The notes: generated by a model from the sequence alone, not told the origin. 64,000 nucleotides of DNA from Nocardia sp. CDC159 (GCF_023740735.1 NZ_JAMRXH010000001.1:310001-374000), one strand, 5' to 3'; positions 1 through 9,880 are shown, counted from the first letter of the stretch. Made by a program: numbers and translations.

Positions 1-330
1 AGCAATCCCATCGTGCGGTTCGTCACCGACGCGGTGCGGTTCTACTTCGAATTCCACCGCGCCCACGACCAGGGATATCTGGCGCATATGCACGACCCGT
101 TCGCGGCGGCGGTCGCGCTGGATCCGAGTCCGGCGCGCATCCGGGCGGCGGCCGTGGACGTCGAACTCGGCGGTGCGATCACCCGCGGCACCACCGTCGC
201 CGACTGGGCGGGCATGTGGGGCCGCGAACCCAATGCGGACATCGTGATCGGCACCGATCCCCGCATCTTCTTCGAACGGATGATCGCCCGGGTGGGCGAT
301 TTCGCGCGTGCGGTGTATCCGCCCGCCTGA
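1..330 (+). CDS. Nucleoside hydrolase, C-terminal part (cut by window edge)
   Basis: The reading frame is open from the first base of the window, so the start lies upstream. The visible 109 residues carry the C-terminal hallmark of the inosine-uridine preferring nucleoside hydrolase family, HMHDPFAAAVALDP, in which the His and Asp belong to the nucleoside/calcium site, followed by the typical closing strand region with GTTVADWAG. Such enzymes cleave the N-glycosidic bond of nucleosides in the cytoplasm for purine or pyrimidine salvage. The stop is 16 bp before the next start on the same strand, so it is probably co-transcribed with the amidohydrolase. Substrate preference cannot be read from this fragment. 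Confidence 0.8.
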   Translation, partial: SNPIVRFVTDAVRFYFEFHRAHDQGYLAHMHDPFAAAVALDPSPARIRAAAVDVELGGAITRGTTVADWAGMWGREPNADIVIGTDPRIFFERMIARVGDFARAVYPPA

Positions 331-346
331 CACACAGGAGGTCGCG

Positions 347-1234
347 ATGAGCGTCGACGAGGACGACATCGGGTATGTCACCGAATTCCGGGACCGGATC
401 GGCCTGCCCGAGATCATCGACGTGCATACGCATTTCATGCCGGACTCGGTCATGCGCAAGGTGTGGGCGTACTTCGATTCGGCGGGCCCGCTGACCCGAC
501 GCGAATGGCCGATCACCTATCGGCACGAGGAACAGGTGCGGGTGAAGACGTTGCGCGCCTTCGGAGTTCGCGCGTTCACCGCCCTGGTGTACGCGCACAA
601 GCCGGATATGGCGGCCTGGCTCAACGACTGGACCGCCCAATTCGCCGCCCGCACACCGGACTGCCTGCACACCGCGACCTTCTATCCCGAACCGAGCGCA
701 CCCGGCTATGTGCGCAGCGCCCTGGACGCCGGTGCGCGAGTCTTCAAGGTGCACATCCAGGTCGGCGACTTCGACCCCACCGATCCCCTGCTCACCGACG
801 TCTGGGGCATGCTCGCCGACGCCGGGGTCCCCACGGTCATCCACTGCGGATCCGGTCCGGCCGCCGGCCGTTTCACCGGCCCCGGCCCGGTATCCGCGCT
901 GCTGCGCCGCTTTCCGAACCTTCCCCTGATCATCGCCCACATGGGCTCCCCCGAATATGTCGAATTCCTGGATCTCGCCGACCGCTACGACGCGGTCCGC
1001 CTCGACACCACGATGAACTTCACCGACTTCTTCGAGGCCGAGGACCCCTTCCCCCGCGCCGCCCTCCCCCGTCTGACCACCCTCGCCGACCGCATCCTGT
1101 TCGGCAGCGACTTCCCCAACATCCCCTACACCTACGCCCACGCCCTGCACGCCCTCGAACGGCTCGGCCTCGGCGACGAGTGGCTGCGCAAGGTCTGCCA
1201 CCACAATGCCGCCCAGCTGTTCGGGCTGGCCTGA
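347..1234 (+). CDS. Amidohydrolase family (TIM-barrel) protein
   Basis: A 295-residue protein of the amidohydrolase_2 (ACMSD-like) family. Metal-binding motifs are visible: DVHTHF near residue 26, IHCGSG in the middle, IIAHMGSPEY, and the final FGSDFPN with the catalytic/metal Asp. These enzymes hydrolyse or decarboxylate small cyclic or aromatic substrates. The ATG at 347 is chosen because ACAGGAGG sits six bases upstream; an in-frame ATG at 308 lies inside the preceding gene. It follows the nucleoside hydrolase closely, so a role in degradation of a nucleoside base or ring compound is possible, but that is inference from position only. Confidence 0.85.
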   Translation: MSVDEDDIGYVTEFRDRIGLPEIIDVHTHFMPDSVMRKVWAYFDSAGPLTRREWPITYRHEEQVRVKTLRAFGVRAFTALVYAHKPDMAAWLNDWTAQFAARTPDCLHTATFYPEPSAPGYVRSALDAGARVFKVHIQVGDFDPTDPLLTDVWGMLADAGVPTVIHCGSGPAAGRFTGPGPVSALLRRFPNLPLIIAHMGSPEYVEFLDLADRYDAVRLDTTMNFTDFFEAEDPFPRAALPRLTTLADRILFGSDFPNIPYTYAHALHALERLGLGDEWLRKVCHHNAAQLFGLA

Positions 1235-1235
1235 A

Positions 1236-2021
1236 TCACGCGTAGGTGCGCAGGAACTGTCGGGTGACGAAGACACTCAGGCGCTGATAGCCCACCGGGG
1301 ACAGGCGCTGCAGCAGGTCCGTGGCGATGGCGTCGGGGCCGACCAGCAGGCGGATCTTGTGGCGGGCCACGCCGTCGACGATTCTGCGGGCGGCGCGGCC
1401 GGGGCTGGTGTGGGCGAGGTGGGCCGCGGGACGGCGGGCAGCGCCGGTGCGGAGGCCGCCGGGGTGGACGCACATGGCGCGGGTGTGTGCGCCCGACACC
1501 AGCAGCTCCACCCGCAGCGACTCGGTGAAGCCGCGGACCGCGAACTTCGTTGCGGCAGAGGATGTCCGGCCGGGCAGGCCGAGTGGTCCGGAGCCGCTCG
1601 ACACATTGACCACGGTGCCGCCGCCCGCCCGTTCGAGGGCGGGCAGGAAGGCGCGGGTGCCGTGCACCATGCCCCAGAAGTTGTGGTCCACGATCGATTC
1701 CAGGCCGTCGTCACTGACGGTCGCCCGGTCGCCGAGCACGCCGACGCCCGCGTTGTTGACCACCACGTCGACCCGGCCGTGCCGGGCCACGACCCGATCG
1801 GCGAAGGAGTAGACCGCGGGGCGGCTCGCCACGTCCACCGCCTGCGTACTCACCGCGGCCCCGAGCGCGGCGCACTGCCGCGCGGTCTCCCGCAGACCGG
1901 ACTCGTCGGAATCGCACAGCGCCAGCGCGGCCCCGCGCCGAGCGAATTCCAGCGCGATCGCGGCTCCGATCAACGACGCCGCGCCGGTCACCACCACCAC
2001 CTTCCCATCGAATCGACGCAT
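1236..2021 (-). CDS. Short-chain dehydrogenase/reductase with Ser in place of catalytic Tyr
   Basis: 261 residues with a Rossmann fold of the classical SDR type: VVVTGAASLIGAA for the dinucleotide, NNAGVG at about residue 89, and the catalytic serine in VVNVSSGSG. In the active-site helix, however, the segment reads RTSSAATKFAVRGF, so the usual YxxxK is SxxxK; the Lys is kept but the Tyr is Ser. The codon is TCT, read directly. The ATG has a strong GGAGGGAGGG upstream. The AT-rich stretch at 2061-2091 is the likely promoter. Its stop lies next to the stop of the convergent amidohydrolase gene. The enzyme may be impaired, use another base, or be non-catalytic. Confidence 0.85.
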   Translation of the reverse strand: MRRFDGKVVVVTGAASLIGAAIALEFARRGAALALCDSDESGLRETARQCAALGAAVSTQAVDVASRPAVYSFADRVVARHGRVDVVVNNAGVGVLGDRATVSDDGLESIVDHNFWGMVHGTRAFLPALERAGGGTVVNVSSGSGPLGLPGRTSSAATKFAVRGFTESLRVELLVSGAHTRAMCVHPGGLRTGAARRPAAHLAHTSPGRAARRIVDGVARHKIRLLVGPDAIATDLLQRLSPVGYQRLSVFVTRQFLRTYA

Positions 2022-2114
2022 CGACCCTCCCTCCGAGCACGGCTTCCGGGCCGCCCGACCCTTATAGATAACAAACGTTCTCTAACTCTAGGCCCTGGGC
2101 ACGACCCCTCGCCA

Positions 2115-2255
2115 GCCCCGAATCGATCATTCGGCCGAGCGCGAATAGATCGCCCGCCCGAGCCCGAGCCGATCACTCGCCCGAGCCCACAATCGATCAC
2201 TCCCCGAGCCCACGATTGATCCTTCACCCGTGCCCAGAATTGATCACTCGCCCGG
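2115..2255. repeat. Degenerate tandem repeat, six units of 23-24 bp
   Basis: Six head-to-tail units start near 2115, 2139, 2162, 2185, 2208 and 2232. The shared pattern is about GCCCacaATCGATCACTCgCCCGA, with a GATC core followed by a C-rich tail; units differ at several positions. The array fills most of the gap between the SDR and cyclase genes, and the last unit runs into the final codons of the cyclase gene. It could be a simple expanded intergenic repeat, a protein-binding array, or a transcription barrier between two genes that both read leftward. Sequence is clear; function is unknown. Confidence 0.7.
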
Positions 2256-3734
2256 CCCGCCGCCGGGCCGGGCCAGGCGCGTCGGCCGAGTCCGTCCCCG
2301 CAGCGTGACCTCTTCGCCGAGCTCCCATCGCCGCCGCTCGTCCGCGGTGGCGGACTCGACCGCGGCCGCGGAGGCCAGCAGTCGCGCCGGATCCTGTTTG
2401 GCGAGTTCGCACAGGCGGGCGGCCTCGTTGACGGCATCGCCGATGACGGTGAACTCATAGCGGCGATGCGCGCCGACATTGCCCGCCACCACCCGGCCCG
2501 CAGCCACGCCGATTCCGGCATCGAATTCGGTCGCGGTGCGGATGCGCTCGCCGATGGCGCGTCCCGCGGCCAGGGCGGCGCCCGCCGGGTCCGCGATCGG
2601 GGCGGGGGTGCCGAACACGGCCAGGGCGGCATCGCCCTCGAACTTGTTGACCAGGCCGCCGTGCCGTTCGACCTCGTCGACCACAATGGCGAAGAAGCGG
2701 TTGAGAATGGTGACGATCTCGGCGGCGGGGCGGGTGGCGGTCATGGTTGTCGAGCCGACGATGTCCACGAACAGCGCGGCGGCCTCGAGTTCCTCGCCGC
2801 CGAGGCCGGGATTGCGCGCCAGCGCCGCCGCGGCGACATCGTGGCCGACGTGGCGGCCGAACAGGTCGCGCAGCCGCTCGCGCTCGCGCAGCCCCTGCAC
2901 CATGCGGTTGAAACCGCTCTGTAGCTCACCCAATTCGGTGCCGTCGTAGACCGTGACCGCGACATCGAGCGCGCCGTCCTCCACCCGGCGCAGCGCGCTG
3001 CGCACGCCCCGAATCGGCGCGACCGTCGCCGAAAGCGTCTGCGCCAGTAACAGCAGCCCGAACACCAGCGTCACCCCGCCCAGCGACAGGACGCACACCG
3101 CCAGCCGCTCCTTGCTGACCGACACGCCCGACAGCGCCAGCACCGCGACCACCATCAGCAGCGCCACCGGCGTCGCCGAACCGACCGTCCACACCAGCAC
3201 CAGCCGCCCGAATACGCCGATGCCGCGCCGCCGCCGCGACGGCGCGGCATCGAGCACCCGCGCGGTGACCACCCGCAGCGCGAACTCCGCGGTCAGATAG
3301 CTGAAGGCGCACACCACGATCGCGCTGAATCCCCCGCCCAGCACGAACTTCGGCAGGAAGGCCGGATCCACCGCGGCGTACATCGGCGTGAGCACGATCA
3401 GCCCGCCCAGCCACAGCACCGCCTGCTGCACGACCAGCCGACGCGGCACCGCCGCCGACGCGATCTGCTCGCGCTCGGTGGGCACTCGATCCGGATCGGT
3501 CGCCCAGCGCAGCGTGCGCAGTCCGGAGGTCGTCCCCCACACCAGTCCGATCAGCAGCGCCAGTGCGATATAGAGCGGGGCGGCAACGAAATTCAGCCAG
3601 ACCAGCGACCAGGTCAGCACCGAGGGCCCGGGCAGCACGAACACGATGAGCACGATCGCCACCGCGATGCCGACCACATTTCCAATGATCAGCGGCAGGG
3701 TCAGCAGCGCCTGCACCCGGATGCGGCGGCGCAT
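2244..3734 (-). CDS. Membrane-bound class III adenylate/guanylate cyclase with HAMP domain
   Basis: About 496 residues: six hydrophobic segments in the first 250, a HAMP linker around GVRSALRRVEDGALD, then a class III cyclase catalytic domain. The metal-binding aspartates lie in FVDIVGST and in KFEGDAALAVFG; the base-contacting Lys is in VNKFEGD and the transition-state Asn/Arg in DAVNEAARL, so one chain can supply a complete homodimer active site. The arrangement matches the mycobacterial Rv1318c-Rv1320c/Rv3645 group. It makes cAMP at the membrane inner face. The start at 3734 has AGGAGG five bases upstream; an in-frame ATG at 3818 adds 28 residues but has no clear ribosome site. It may share a transcript with the upstream membrane protein. 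Confidence 0.88.
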   Translation of the reverse strand: MRRRIRVQALLTLPLIIGNVVGIAVAIVLIVFVLPGPSVLTWSLVWLNFVAAPLYIALALLIGLVWGTTSGLRTLRWATDPDRVPTEREQIASAAVPRRLVVQQAVLWLGGLIVLTPMYAAVDPAFLPKFVLGGGFSAIVVCAFSYLTAEFALRVVTARVLDAAPSRRRRGIGVFGRLVLVWTVGSATPVALLMVVAVLALSGVSVSKERLAVCVLSLGGVTLVFGLLLLAQTLSATVAPIRGVRSALRRVEDGALDVAVTVYDGTELGELQSGFNRMVQGLRERERLRDLFGRHVGHDVAAAALARNPGLGGEELEAAALFVDIVGSTTMTATRPAAEIVTILNRFFAIVVDEVERHGGLVNKFEGDAALAVFGTPAPIADPAGAALAAGRAIGERIRTATEFDAGIGVAAGRVVAGNVGAHRRYEFTVIGDAVNEAARLCELAKQDPARLLASAAAVESATADERRRWELGEEVTLRGRTRPTRLARPGGGPGE

Positions 3735-3839
3735 CGACCCCTCCTCGGCCGGGCCCAGCAGCCGAGAACCCCAGGGCGCCGGTCCCAGCGCCGCGGGCGT
3801 CACGTCATCGTCGACCATGCATGCAGCGTAGGGGCAAGA

Positions 3840-4262
3840 TCACCCCTGCTGTCGCGACGCGGCCACCAGCGCGCGGATGTAGTTCACCCGCCGCTCGGTG
3901 TCGAACACCTGCTGCGGGCTGCCGACCGGCACCTGCGTCGCGTAGTAGAAGTCCGGCCCCTGCACGCTGACCTGAACGAATCCCTCCATGCGTTGCTCGC
4001 GAATCGCCAGAAACAGCAATCCGAGGAAGCAGGCCAGCACGAACACCACCGCCAGCACGATGGCGTAGGTCGGGATTCGCTCGCGCACGGTGGTCTGATT
4101 GGTGAGAATCCAGGTGGTCCCCGCCAGGGGATGCGCGCCGGACGGGGTGTACACCGTGGTCGGACTGCATCCGATATCCCCCACGGTGACCAGGATCGAG
4201 TCCCCGGGCGGGTGGTCCGGCGGCAACGACATCGGCGGTCCGGCGATCGGATTGCGGCTCAT
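3840..4262 (-). CDS. Conserved hypothetical single-pass membrane protein
   Basis: 140 residues, family not recognised. An N-terminal polar region with a Cys (DIGCSPTTVYTPSGAH) is followed by one strong transmembrane segment near residues 65-85 (YAIVLAVVFVLACFLGLLFL) and a C-terminal domain of about 55 residues that resembles a short conserved module (VQVSVQGPDFYYATQVPV). The ATG at 4262 is preceded by GGAGGAG at a normal distance; the in-frame GTG nine bases earlier is too close to that site. It is upstream of the cyclase gene on the same strand and may be expressed with it. Confidence 0.7.
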   Translation of the reverse strand: MSRNPIAGPPMSLPPDHPPGDSILVTVGDIGCSPTTVYTPSGAHPLAGTTWILTNQTTVRERIPTYAIVLAVVFVLACFLGLLFLAIREQRMEGFVQVSVQGPDFYYATQVPVGSPQQVFDTERRVNYIRALVAASRQQG

Positions 4263-4369
4263 GGTCCACACTCCTCCGCCCCCACGGCGGGAGCGGATCT
4301 ATCACGCTACTCGCCAGCTATTTCCACGCGGCCGGATTATCCACTTTGGGGCCTTTCCAGAATGGAATT

Positions 4370-5419
4370 TCACCGGGCGTCGAAGGCTCGCAGAATCTCC
4401 TCGGCGGCCAGCGCGGGCGTGAGCGATCCGTCGCGGACCTGCTTTTCGACCTGACCGCGGATCGATTTCACCTGGGGGTTGTCCGCCAGCCGCCGCAACA
4501 GCTGGTCGTGGACCATGGTCCAGGTCCAGTCGACCTGCTGACGGCGGCGCTTCTCGGCGAACTCCCCCGCCTCGGTGAGCACGCGGCGATGCTCGAGCAC
4601 GGTGTCCCAGAATCGGTCCAGCCCGGTCCCGTTGAGCCCGCTCATGGTGAGAACCGGTGGGCGCCACAGTGATTCGCGCGGATGGATGAGCCGCATCGCA
4701 CCCTGCAGTTCGCGGGCGGCGGCGCGGGCCTCCACCTCGTGCCGGCCGTCGGCCTTGTTGACCGCGACCAGATCGGCCAGCTCCAGCACACCCTTCTTGA
4801 TGCCCTGCAGCTGATCTCCGGTGCGGGCCAGGGTGAGGAAGCAGAACACGTCGACCATATTGGCGACGGTCACCTCGGACTGGCCCACGCCCACGGTCTC
4901 CACCAGGATCACGTCGTAGCCCGCGGCCTCGAGCAGCACGATCGTCTCCCGGGTCGCCTTGGCGACGCCGCCCAGGGTGCCCGCGGTCGGCGAGGGCCGG
5001 ATATAGGCCTCGCGCCGCACCGCCAACCGTGCCATCCGGGTCTTGTCGCCGAGGATCGAGCCGCCGGTGCGGGTGGAGGACGGATCCACCGCCAGCACCG
5101 CCACGCGATGGCCCTGCCCGATCAGATAGATGCCCAACGCGTCGACGAACGTCGACTTGCCCACGCCCGGAACACCCGTGATGCCCACGCGATTGGATTC
5201 GATCGCGTCGGCATCGGGGGTCACGGCCAGCAGCAGCCGCTGCGCCAGCTCGCGATGATCGGCCCGCGTCGACTCCACCAGGGTGATCGCCCGGGCCAGG
5301 GCGGCCCGCTCTCCCGCGCGGACCGACTCGGCCAACTCGTCGACGTCGATCGTCCGCCGCCGCGCGACCGGCCGTGCCCCGGCCGTACCGCCGTCGCTCG
5401 GTTCTGCGCGCTCGCTCAT
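4370..5419 (-). CDS. meaB: MeaB, GTPase chaperone of methylmalonyl-CoA mutase
   Basis: 349 residues of the ArgK/MeaB G3E-type GTPase family. P-loop GVPGVGKSTFVDALG around residue 85, the switch region VDPSSTRTGGSILGDKTRM, the base-2 loop ETVGVGQSE, and VNKADG for guanine recognition are all present. MeaB gates loading of adenosylcobalamin into methylmalonyl-CoA mutase and protects or rescues the enzyme. It is the third gene of the mutA-mutB-meaB unit, 55 bp after mutB, the usual actinobacterial order. The start has GGGAGGGG directly upstream. It acts in the cytoplasm. Confidence 0.95.
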   Translation of the reverse strand: MSERAEPSDGGTAGARPVARRRTIDVDELAESVRAGERAALARAITLVESTRADHRELAQRLLLAVTPDADAIESNRVGITGVPGVGKSTFVDALGIYLIGQGHRVAVLAVDPSSTRTGGSILGDKTRMARLAVRREAYIRPSPTAGTLGGVAKATRETIVLLEAAGYDVILVETVGVGQSEVTVANMVDVFCFLTLARTGDQLQGIKKGVLELADLVAVNKADGRHEVEARAAARELQGAMRLIHPRESLWRPPVLTMSGLNGTGLDRFWDTVLEHRRVLTEAGEFAEKRRRQQVDWTWTMVHDQLLRRLADNPQVKSIRGQVEKQVRDGSLTPALAAEEILRAFDAR

Positions 5420-5474
5420 TCCCCTCCCGCCACCCGTGCCACGGGCCGACCGTCGCCCGGCTTCGTACGCTCGA

Positions 5475-7748
5475 TCATTCCGCGTCGACGGATTGTCCTG
5501 CGCCGCCGCCGATCTCGTGGCCGAGTTCGGCGGCCAGCTTCTTCAGCAGATCGATCGCGGCATCGGCGATCACGGTACCCGGCGGGAAGATCGCCGCCGC
5601 ACCGGCCCGGTACAGCTCGTCGAAGTCACCGGGCGGGATGACCCCGCCCACGATGACCATGATGTCGGGCCGCCCGACCTCGGCCAGTGCCTGCCGCAGC
5701 GCGGGCACCAGCGTGAGGTGGCCCGCCGCCAGCGACGACACGCCCACCACGTGCACGTCGTTGTCGGCGGCCTGCTGCGCCACCTCCTCCGGGGTCTGGA
5801 ACAGCGGGCCCACATCGACGTCGAAGCCGAGATCGGCGAAGGCGGTGGCGATCACCTTCTGCCCGCGGTCGTGCCCGTCCTGGCCCATCTTGGCGACCAG
5901 GATGCGGGGGCGACGGCCCTCGGCCTCGGCGAACTCCTCGACCAGTTCGATCGCCCGGCTGATATTGGTCACCTTCCCGGCCTCCTCGCGGTAGACACCG
6001 GACAGCGTGCGGATCTCGGCCTGATGCCGCCCGTACACCTTCTCCAGCGCGTCGGAGATCTCGCCGACGGTCGCCTTGGCCCGCGCGGCATCGATGGCCA
6101 GGGCGAGCAGGTTGTTGGCCATGCCACCCCCCGACGACGCCGCGGCGCGGGTCAATTCGGCCAGTGTGCGCTCGACCTCGGCCGAATCCCGTTCGGCGCG
6201 CAGCTTGTGCAGTTTGGCGTTCTGTTCGGCGCGCACGCGGGTGTTGTCGACCTTGAGGACCTCGATCGGGTGATCCTCGGCGACCTGGTACTTGTTGACC
6301 CCGATCACCGGCTGCTGGCCGGTATCGATGCGGGCCTGGGTGCGCGCCGCGGCCTCCTCGATGCGCAGCTTCGGAATGCCCTCCGAAATGGCCTGCGCCA
6401 TACCGCCGTGCGCCTCGACCTCGGCGATATGCGCCCGCGCGCGCTCGGCCAGCTGATGGGTCAGCCACTCGACGTAATAGGAGCCGCCCCACGGATCGGC
6501 GGGCCGGGTGGTGTTGGACTCCTGCTGGATCAGCAGCTGGGTATTGCGCGCGATGCGCGCGGAGAAGTCGGTGGGCAGCGCCAGCGCCTCGTCGAGGGCG
6601 TTGGTGTGCAGGGACTGGGTGTGACCCTGGGTCGCGGCCATGGCCTCCACGCAGGTGCGCGCCACGTTGTTGAATACGTCCTGCGCGGTCAGCGACCAGC
6701 CGGAGGTCTGCGAATGTGTGCGCAGGGCAAGCGATTTCTGACTCTTGGGCTCGAACTTCGCCACCAGCTCGCTCCAGAGCAGCCGTCCGGCACGCAGTTT
6801 CGCGACCTCCATGAAGAAGTTCATGCCGATCGCCCAGAAGAACGACAGCCGCGGCGCGAACTGATCGACAGCCATGCCCGCGTCCAGCCCCGCCCGGATG
6901 TACTCCACGCCGTCGGCCAGGGTGTAGGCCAGCTCCAGATCGGCCGTCGCCCCGGCCTCCTGGATGTGGTAGCCGGAGATGGAGATGGAGTTGAACTTGG
7001 GCATCTTCGCCGAGGTGTAGGCGAAGATGTCGGAGATGATCCGCATCGAGGGCTTGGGCGGATAGATGTAGGTGTTGCGGACCATGAACTCCTTCAGAAT
7101 GTCGTTCTGAATGGTTCCGGCCAGCTGTTCGGGCTTGACGCCCTGCTCCTCGGCGGCCACCACGTACAGCGCCAGAATCGGCAGCACCGCGCCGTTCATG
7201 GTCATCGACACCGAAACCTGGTCCAGCGGAATGTGATCGAACAGTTCGCGCATGTCCAGGATGGAGTCGATGGCGACCCCGGCCATGCCGACATCCCCGG
7301 TGACGCGCGGGTGATCGGAGTCGTAGCCGCGGTGGGTGGCCAGGTCGAACGCCACCGACAGACCCTTCTGACCGGCCTGTAGATTGCGGCGGTAGAAGGC
7401 GTTGGAATCGGCGGCGGTGGAGAATCCCGCGTACTGGCGGATGGTCCACGGCTGATTCACATACATCGTCGGATACGGCCCGCGCACATACGGCGCGATG
7501 CCCGGCAGGCTGTCGAGCGGATAGCCCGCGGCGACAACGGCATCCCGGTCGGCCTTGGTGAAAACCGGCCGCACGTCGATGCCTTCGGGTGTGGCCCACA
7601 GCAGCTGTTCGGGCGCATAGTGATTCGCGGCCGCGGCGGCGCGCACGAACTGCTCGACCTGTTCACCGCTCACCCGCGCCGCACTCGGGGCATCCAGCGG
7701 CACATCGGCGAAACTGCCGATCACATGCTTGAATTCGCGTGTCGTCAT
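5475..7748 (-). CDS. mutB: Methylmalonyl-CoA mutase large subunit
   Basis: 757 residues, normal length for the catalytic alpha subunit. The N-terminal TIM barrel holds the CoA-binding region ([18 protein letters not shown] and [16 protein letters not shown]), and the C-terminal 140 residues are the B12-binding Rossmann domain with the base-off motif DGHDRG ([18 protein letters not shown]). It interconverts (R)-methylmalonyl-CoA and succinyl-CoA with adenosylcobalamin, linking propionate, odd-chain lipid and branched amino acid breakdown to the TCA cycle, and in actinomycetes supplies methylmalonyl-CoA for branched lipids. The mutA stop and this ATG are directly adjacent (TAGATG), implying tight co-expression. 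Cobalt/B12 uptake genes lie 4 kb away. Confidence 0.97.
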   Translation of the reverse strand: MTTREFKHVIGSFADVPLDAPSAARVSGEQVEQFVRAAAAANHYAPEQLLWATPEGIDVRPVFTKADRDAVVAAGYPLDSLPGIAPYVRGPYPTMYVNQPWTIRQYAGFSTAADSNAFYRRNLQAGQKGLSVAFDLATHRGYDSDHPRVTGDVGMAGVAIDSILDMRELFDHIPLDQVSVSMTMNGAVLPILALYVVAAEEQGVKPEQLAGTIQNDILKEFMVRNTYIYPPKPSMRIISDIFAYTSAKMPKFNSISISGYHIQEAGATADLELAYTLADGVEYIRAGLDAGMAVDQFAPRLSFFWAIGMNFFMEVAKLRAGRLLWSELVAKFEPKSQKSLALRTHSQTSGWSLTAQDVFNNVARTCVEAMAATQGHTQSLHTNALDEALALPTDFSARIARNTQLLIQQESNTTRPADPWGGSYYVEWLTHQLAERARAHIAEVEAHGGMAQAISEGIPKLRIEEAAARTQARIDTGQQPVIGVNKYQVAEDHPIEVLKVDNTRVRAEQNAKLHKLRAERDSAEVERTLAELTRAAASSGGGMANNLLALAIDAARAKATVGEISDALEKVYGRHQAEIRTLSGVYREEAGKVTNISRAIELVEEFAEAEGRRPRILVAKMGQDGHDRGQKVIATAFADLGFDVDVGPLFQTPEEVAQQAADNDVHVVGVSSLAAGHLTLVPALRQALAEVGRPDIMVIVGGVIPPGDFDELYRAGAAAIFPPGTVIADAAIDLLKKLAAELGHEIGGGAGQSVDAE

Positions 7749-9614
7749 CTATGCTCCCAGCCTCTCGAGCAGCTCGGACAGGGCCGCCACCGCGTCCATG
7801 CGCGCGGTCAGGAATCCATCGGGCCGCTGCGTCCCGGTGAGCTCGGCGACGGCCTTCTCCGGCCCGGCCAGCAGCACCGTGGCCACACCGGCCGCGCGCA
7901 GCCGCTCCACCGCGGCGCCGGCCTCGGCGGCGTAGCGCGCGTCCGAGCCGCACAGCACCGCCAGCGCCGCACCCGATTCGGTGGCCGCCGCGGCGATCTC
8001 GTCGAGGGACAGGATGCCCAGATTGGTGGTCTCGATACCTCCCGAGGCCAGCAGATTGGCCGCGAAGGTCACCCGCACATTGTGTTCGGCGACCGGACCC
8101 AGCGGCACCAGCAGGCCCTGCGGGCGGTTGCCGTGGCGGGCCAGGTAGGCGTCGGAGCGATTGCGCAGCGCCTCGAAGGCCGCGCCGTACCGGGCGACCT
8201 CGGCGCTGGGCTGGCGCGCCGCCTCCGACAGCGGCTTCTCGGCCAGGTTAGGGAATTCGTTCACGCCGGTGACGGCCGTCTTGCGGTGTGCCACATCGGA
8301 ATCGCGGCGCGCCCTGGTCTCGGCGACGCGCTCGGCCAGCAGACCGGAGTCCAGGGCGGCGAGGTAGCCGCCCGCGCGCTCGAGCTCCCGCATGAACTCC
8401 CACGCGGCGGCGGCCAGTGCGTCGGTGAGGCTTTCGACGTACCAGGAGCCCGCGGCCGGGTCCTGGACGAAGCCCAGATGCGACTCCTCGAGCAGCAGCA
8501 GCTGGGTGTTGCGGGCCATGCGATCGGAGAACGCCTGGGACACCTCGAGTTCGCCCGGCGGCAGGGCCGCGTCGAAGGGCAGCACCGTGACCAGGTCCGC
8601 CCCGCCCACGCCCGCACCGAACGCGGCCAGCGTGGTGCGCAGCATGTTCACCCACGGATCGCGCTGGGTGATCATGGCCGCCGAGGTGACCGCGTGCTGG
8701 GGTGCGTTACCCAGATCGGGCGCGCCGAGCTCGTGCGCGACCCGCGCCCACAAGCGTCGGGCCGCACGGAACTTCGCGATGGTGGCGAACTGATCGTCAG
8801 TGGCGGCGAAGCGGAAGCTCAGCTGGCGCAGGGCCGCGAGCGTATCGATATCGGAGGCGGTGAAGGCGCGCAGATACGCCAGGCCCGCCGCGATCGCCGC
8901 GCCGAGTTCCTGTGCGTCCGAGGCGCCCGCATTGTGGAAGACCTCACCCGAGATCACCACGGTGCGAACGGTTTCCGGCCGCGCGATCGCCCGCCGCGCC
9001 AACGCGACCGTCTCGTCGAGGCCGAGATCGACGACGCCCGCGAAACGGTTGGTCAGCGGGGCCGCGCCGAGAACGACCTGGATGGCCTCGCGCCGCGGGG
9101 TCTGGTAGCCGTCCAGAATCGCGAACAGCTCCGCCGCCGCGGCCGCGGTCTCGGCACCGGCCTCGAGGGTCAGCGGGGCCAGGTCGAACAGCAGCCCCCG
9201 CAGCGCGGTCGCCAGCTCGGTCACCGGCACGCCGCGCGCACCGGCACCCAGCCAGACCGCACTGACACCGTTCTCCAGTCCGGCGAGAATCTCGCGGTTG
9301 GCCGTCGCGGCGTCGGGGCCACCGAAGCGGGCGCTCACATGCCAGCCGCGATGGACGTCGCGGGTGGCGTCGCCGCCGCGCACGAAGGGGAAGGCCCCGG
9401 GCAGCGGCTGTTCGGGTAGCTCGTCGCGGCGGGTGTAGAGCGGGGCGATCCGCAATCCGTCATAGGTCGAGGCCGTGAGCAGTCGCTCCGGCTCGTCGCC
9501 GAGCTCGGCCGGGTCCACCTTGCGGGCCTTGGCCAGCACCCCGGCCACGCCCTTGCGCCACGCGGCATATCCGGGCACGACCCGTGCCGCGTCCGGATCC
9601 GAATCGATCGGCAT
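7749..9614 (-). CDS. mutA: Methylmalonyl-CoA mutase small subunit
   Basis: About 621 residues, homologous to MutB over the barrel (RDPWVNMLRTTLAAFGAGVGGAD, RNTQLLLLEESHLGFVQDPAAGSWYVE) but with a B12-like C-terminal domain lacking DxHxxG, as expected for the non-catalytic beta subunit of the heterodimer. It is first in the mut operon. The ATG at 9614 is preferred because GAAGAGGAA lies upstream at a usable distance; an in-frame ATG at 9641 adds nine residues. The 240 bp between this gene and the divergent membrane protein gene hold both promoters; a GAGAATTCTC palindrome occurs at 9776-9785. No riboswitch is seen before mutA. Confidence 0.95.
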   Translation of the reverse strand: MPIDSDPDAARVVPGYAAWRKGVAGVLAKARKVDPAELGDEPERLLTASTYDGLRIAPLYTRRDELPEQPLPGAFPFVRGGDATRDVHRGWHVSARFGGPDAATANREILAGLENGVSAVWLGAGARGVPVTELATALRGLLFDLAPLTLEAGAETAAAAAELFAILDGYQTPRREAIQVVLGAAPLTNRFAGVVDLGLDETVALARRAIARPETVRTVVISGEVFHNAGASDAQELGAAIAAGLAYLRAFTASDIDTLAALRQLSFRFAATDDQFATIAKFRAARRLWARVAHELGAPDLGNAPQHAVTSAAMITQRDPWVNMLRTTLAAFGAGVGGADLVTVLPFDAALPPGELEVSQAFSDRMARNTQLLLLEESHLGFVQDPAAGSWYVESLTDALAAAAWEFMRELERAGGYLAALDSGLLAERVAETRARRDSDVAHRKTAVTGVNEFPNLAEKPLSEAARQPSAEVARYGAAFEALRNRSDAYLARHGNRPQGLLVPLGPVAEHNVRVTFAANLLASGGIETTNLGILSLDEIAAAATESGAALAVLCGSDARYAAEAGAAVERLRAAGVATVLLAGPEKAVAELTGTQRPDGFLTARMDAVAALSELLERLGA

Positions 9615-9880
9615 CGCTGCTGTTTCCTCTTCCACTCTCATCCGACACCTTCAGCCATACCCGATACCCGCGCCCGCGCCCAACCCTTCGCAGCGTCTTC
9701 GCAGGCCGCTGTGCGGATCGTTCGCAGGGCGTCACCGGAACCGTTCGAGCAGGTCAGAAGCCCGACTAAGTTAACGAGAATTCTCTGCGGGCACCGATGT
9801 TACGCACACCACAGCATCGCACCGCGCCGCCGCGGCCCGAACGGCAGGTGGGGCAACGCGGTTCGGTAGCCTGGACCGCT

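Noticed and set aside
5283..7382. Long open frame on the plus strand opposite mutB and meaB
   Set aside because: Its translation is rich in Arg, Gly, Gln and His without domains, typical of the antisense of GC-rich genes; MutB and MeaB on the other strand have full family motifs.
9776..9785. GAGAATTCTC palindrome in the mutA upstream region as an operator
   Set aside because: Only 10 bp with no spacer and no second copy; may be chance. No link to a regulator.
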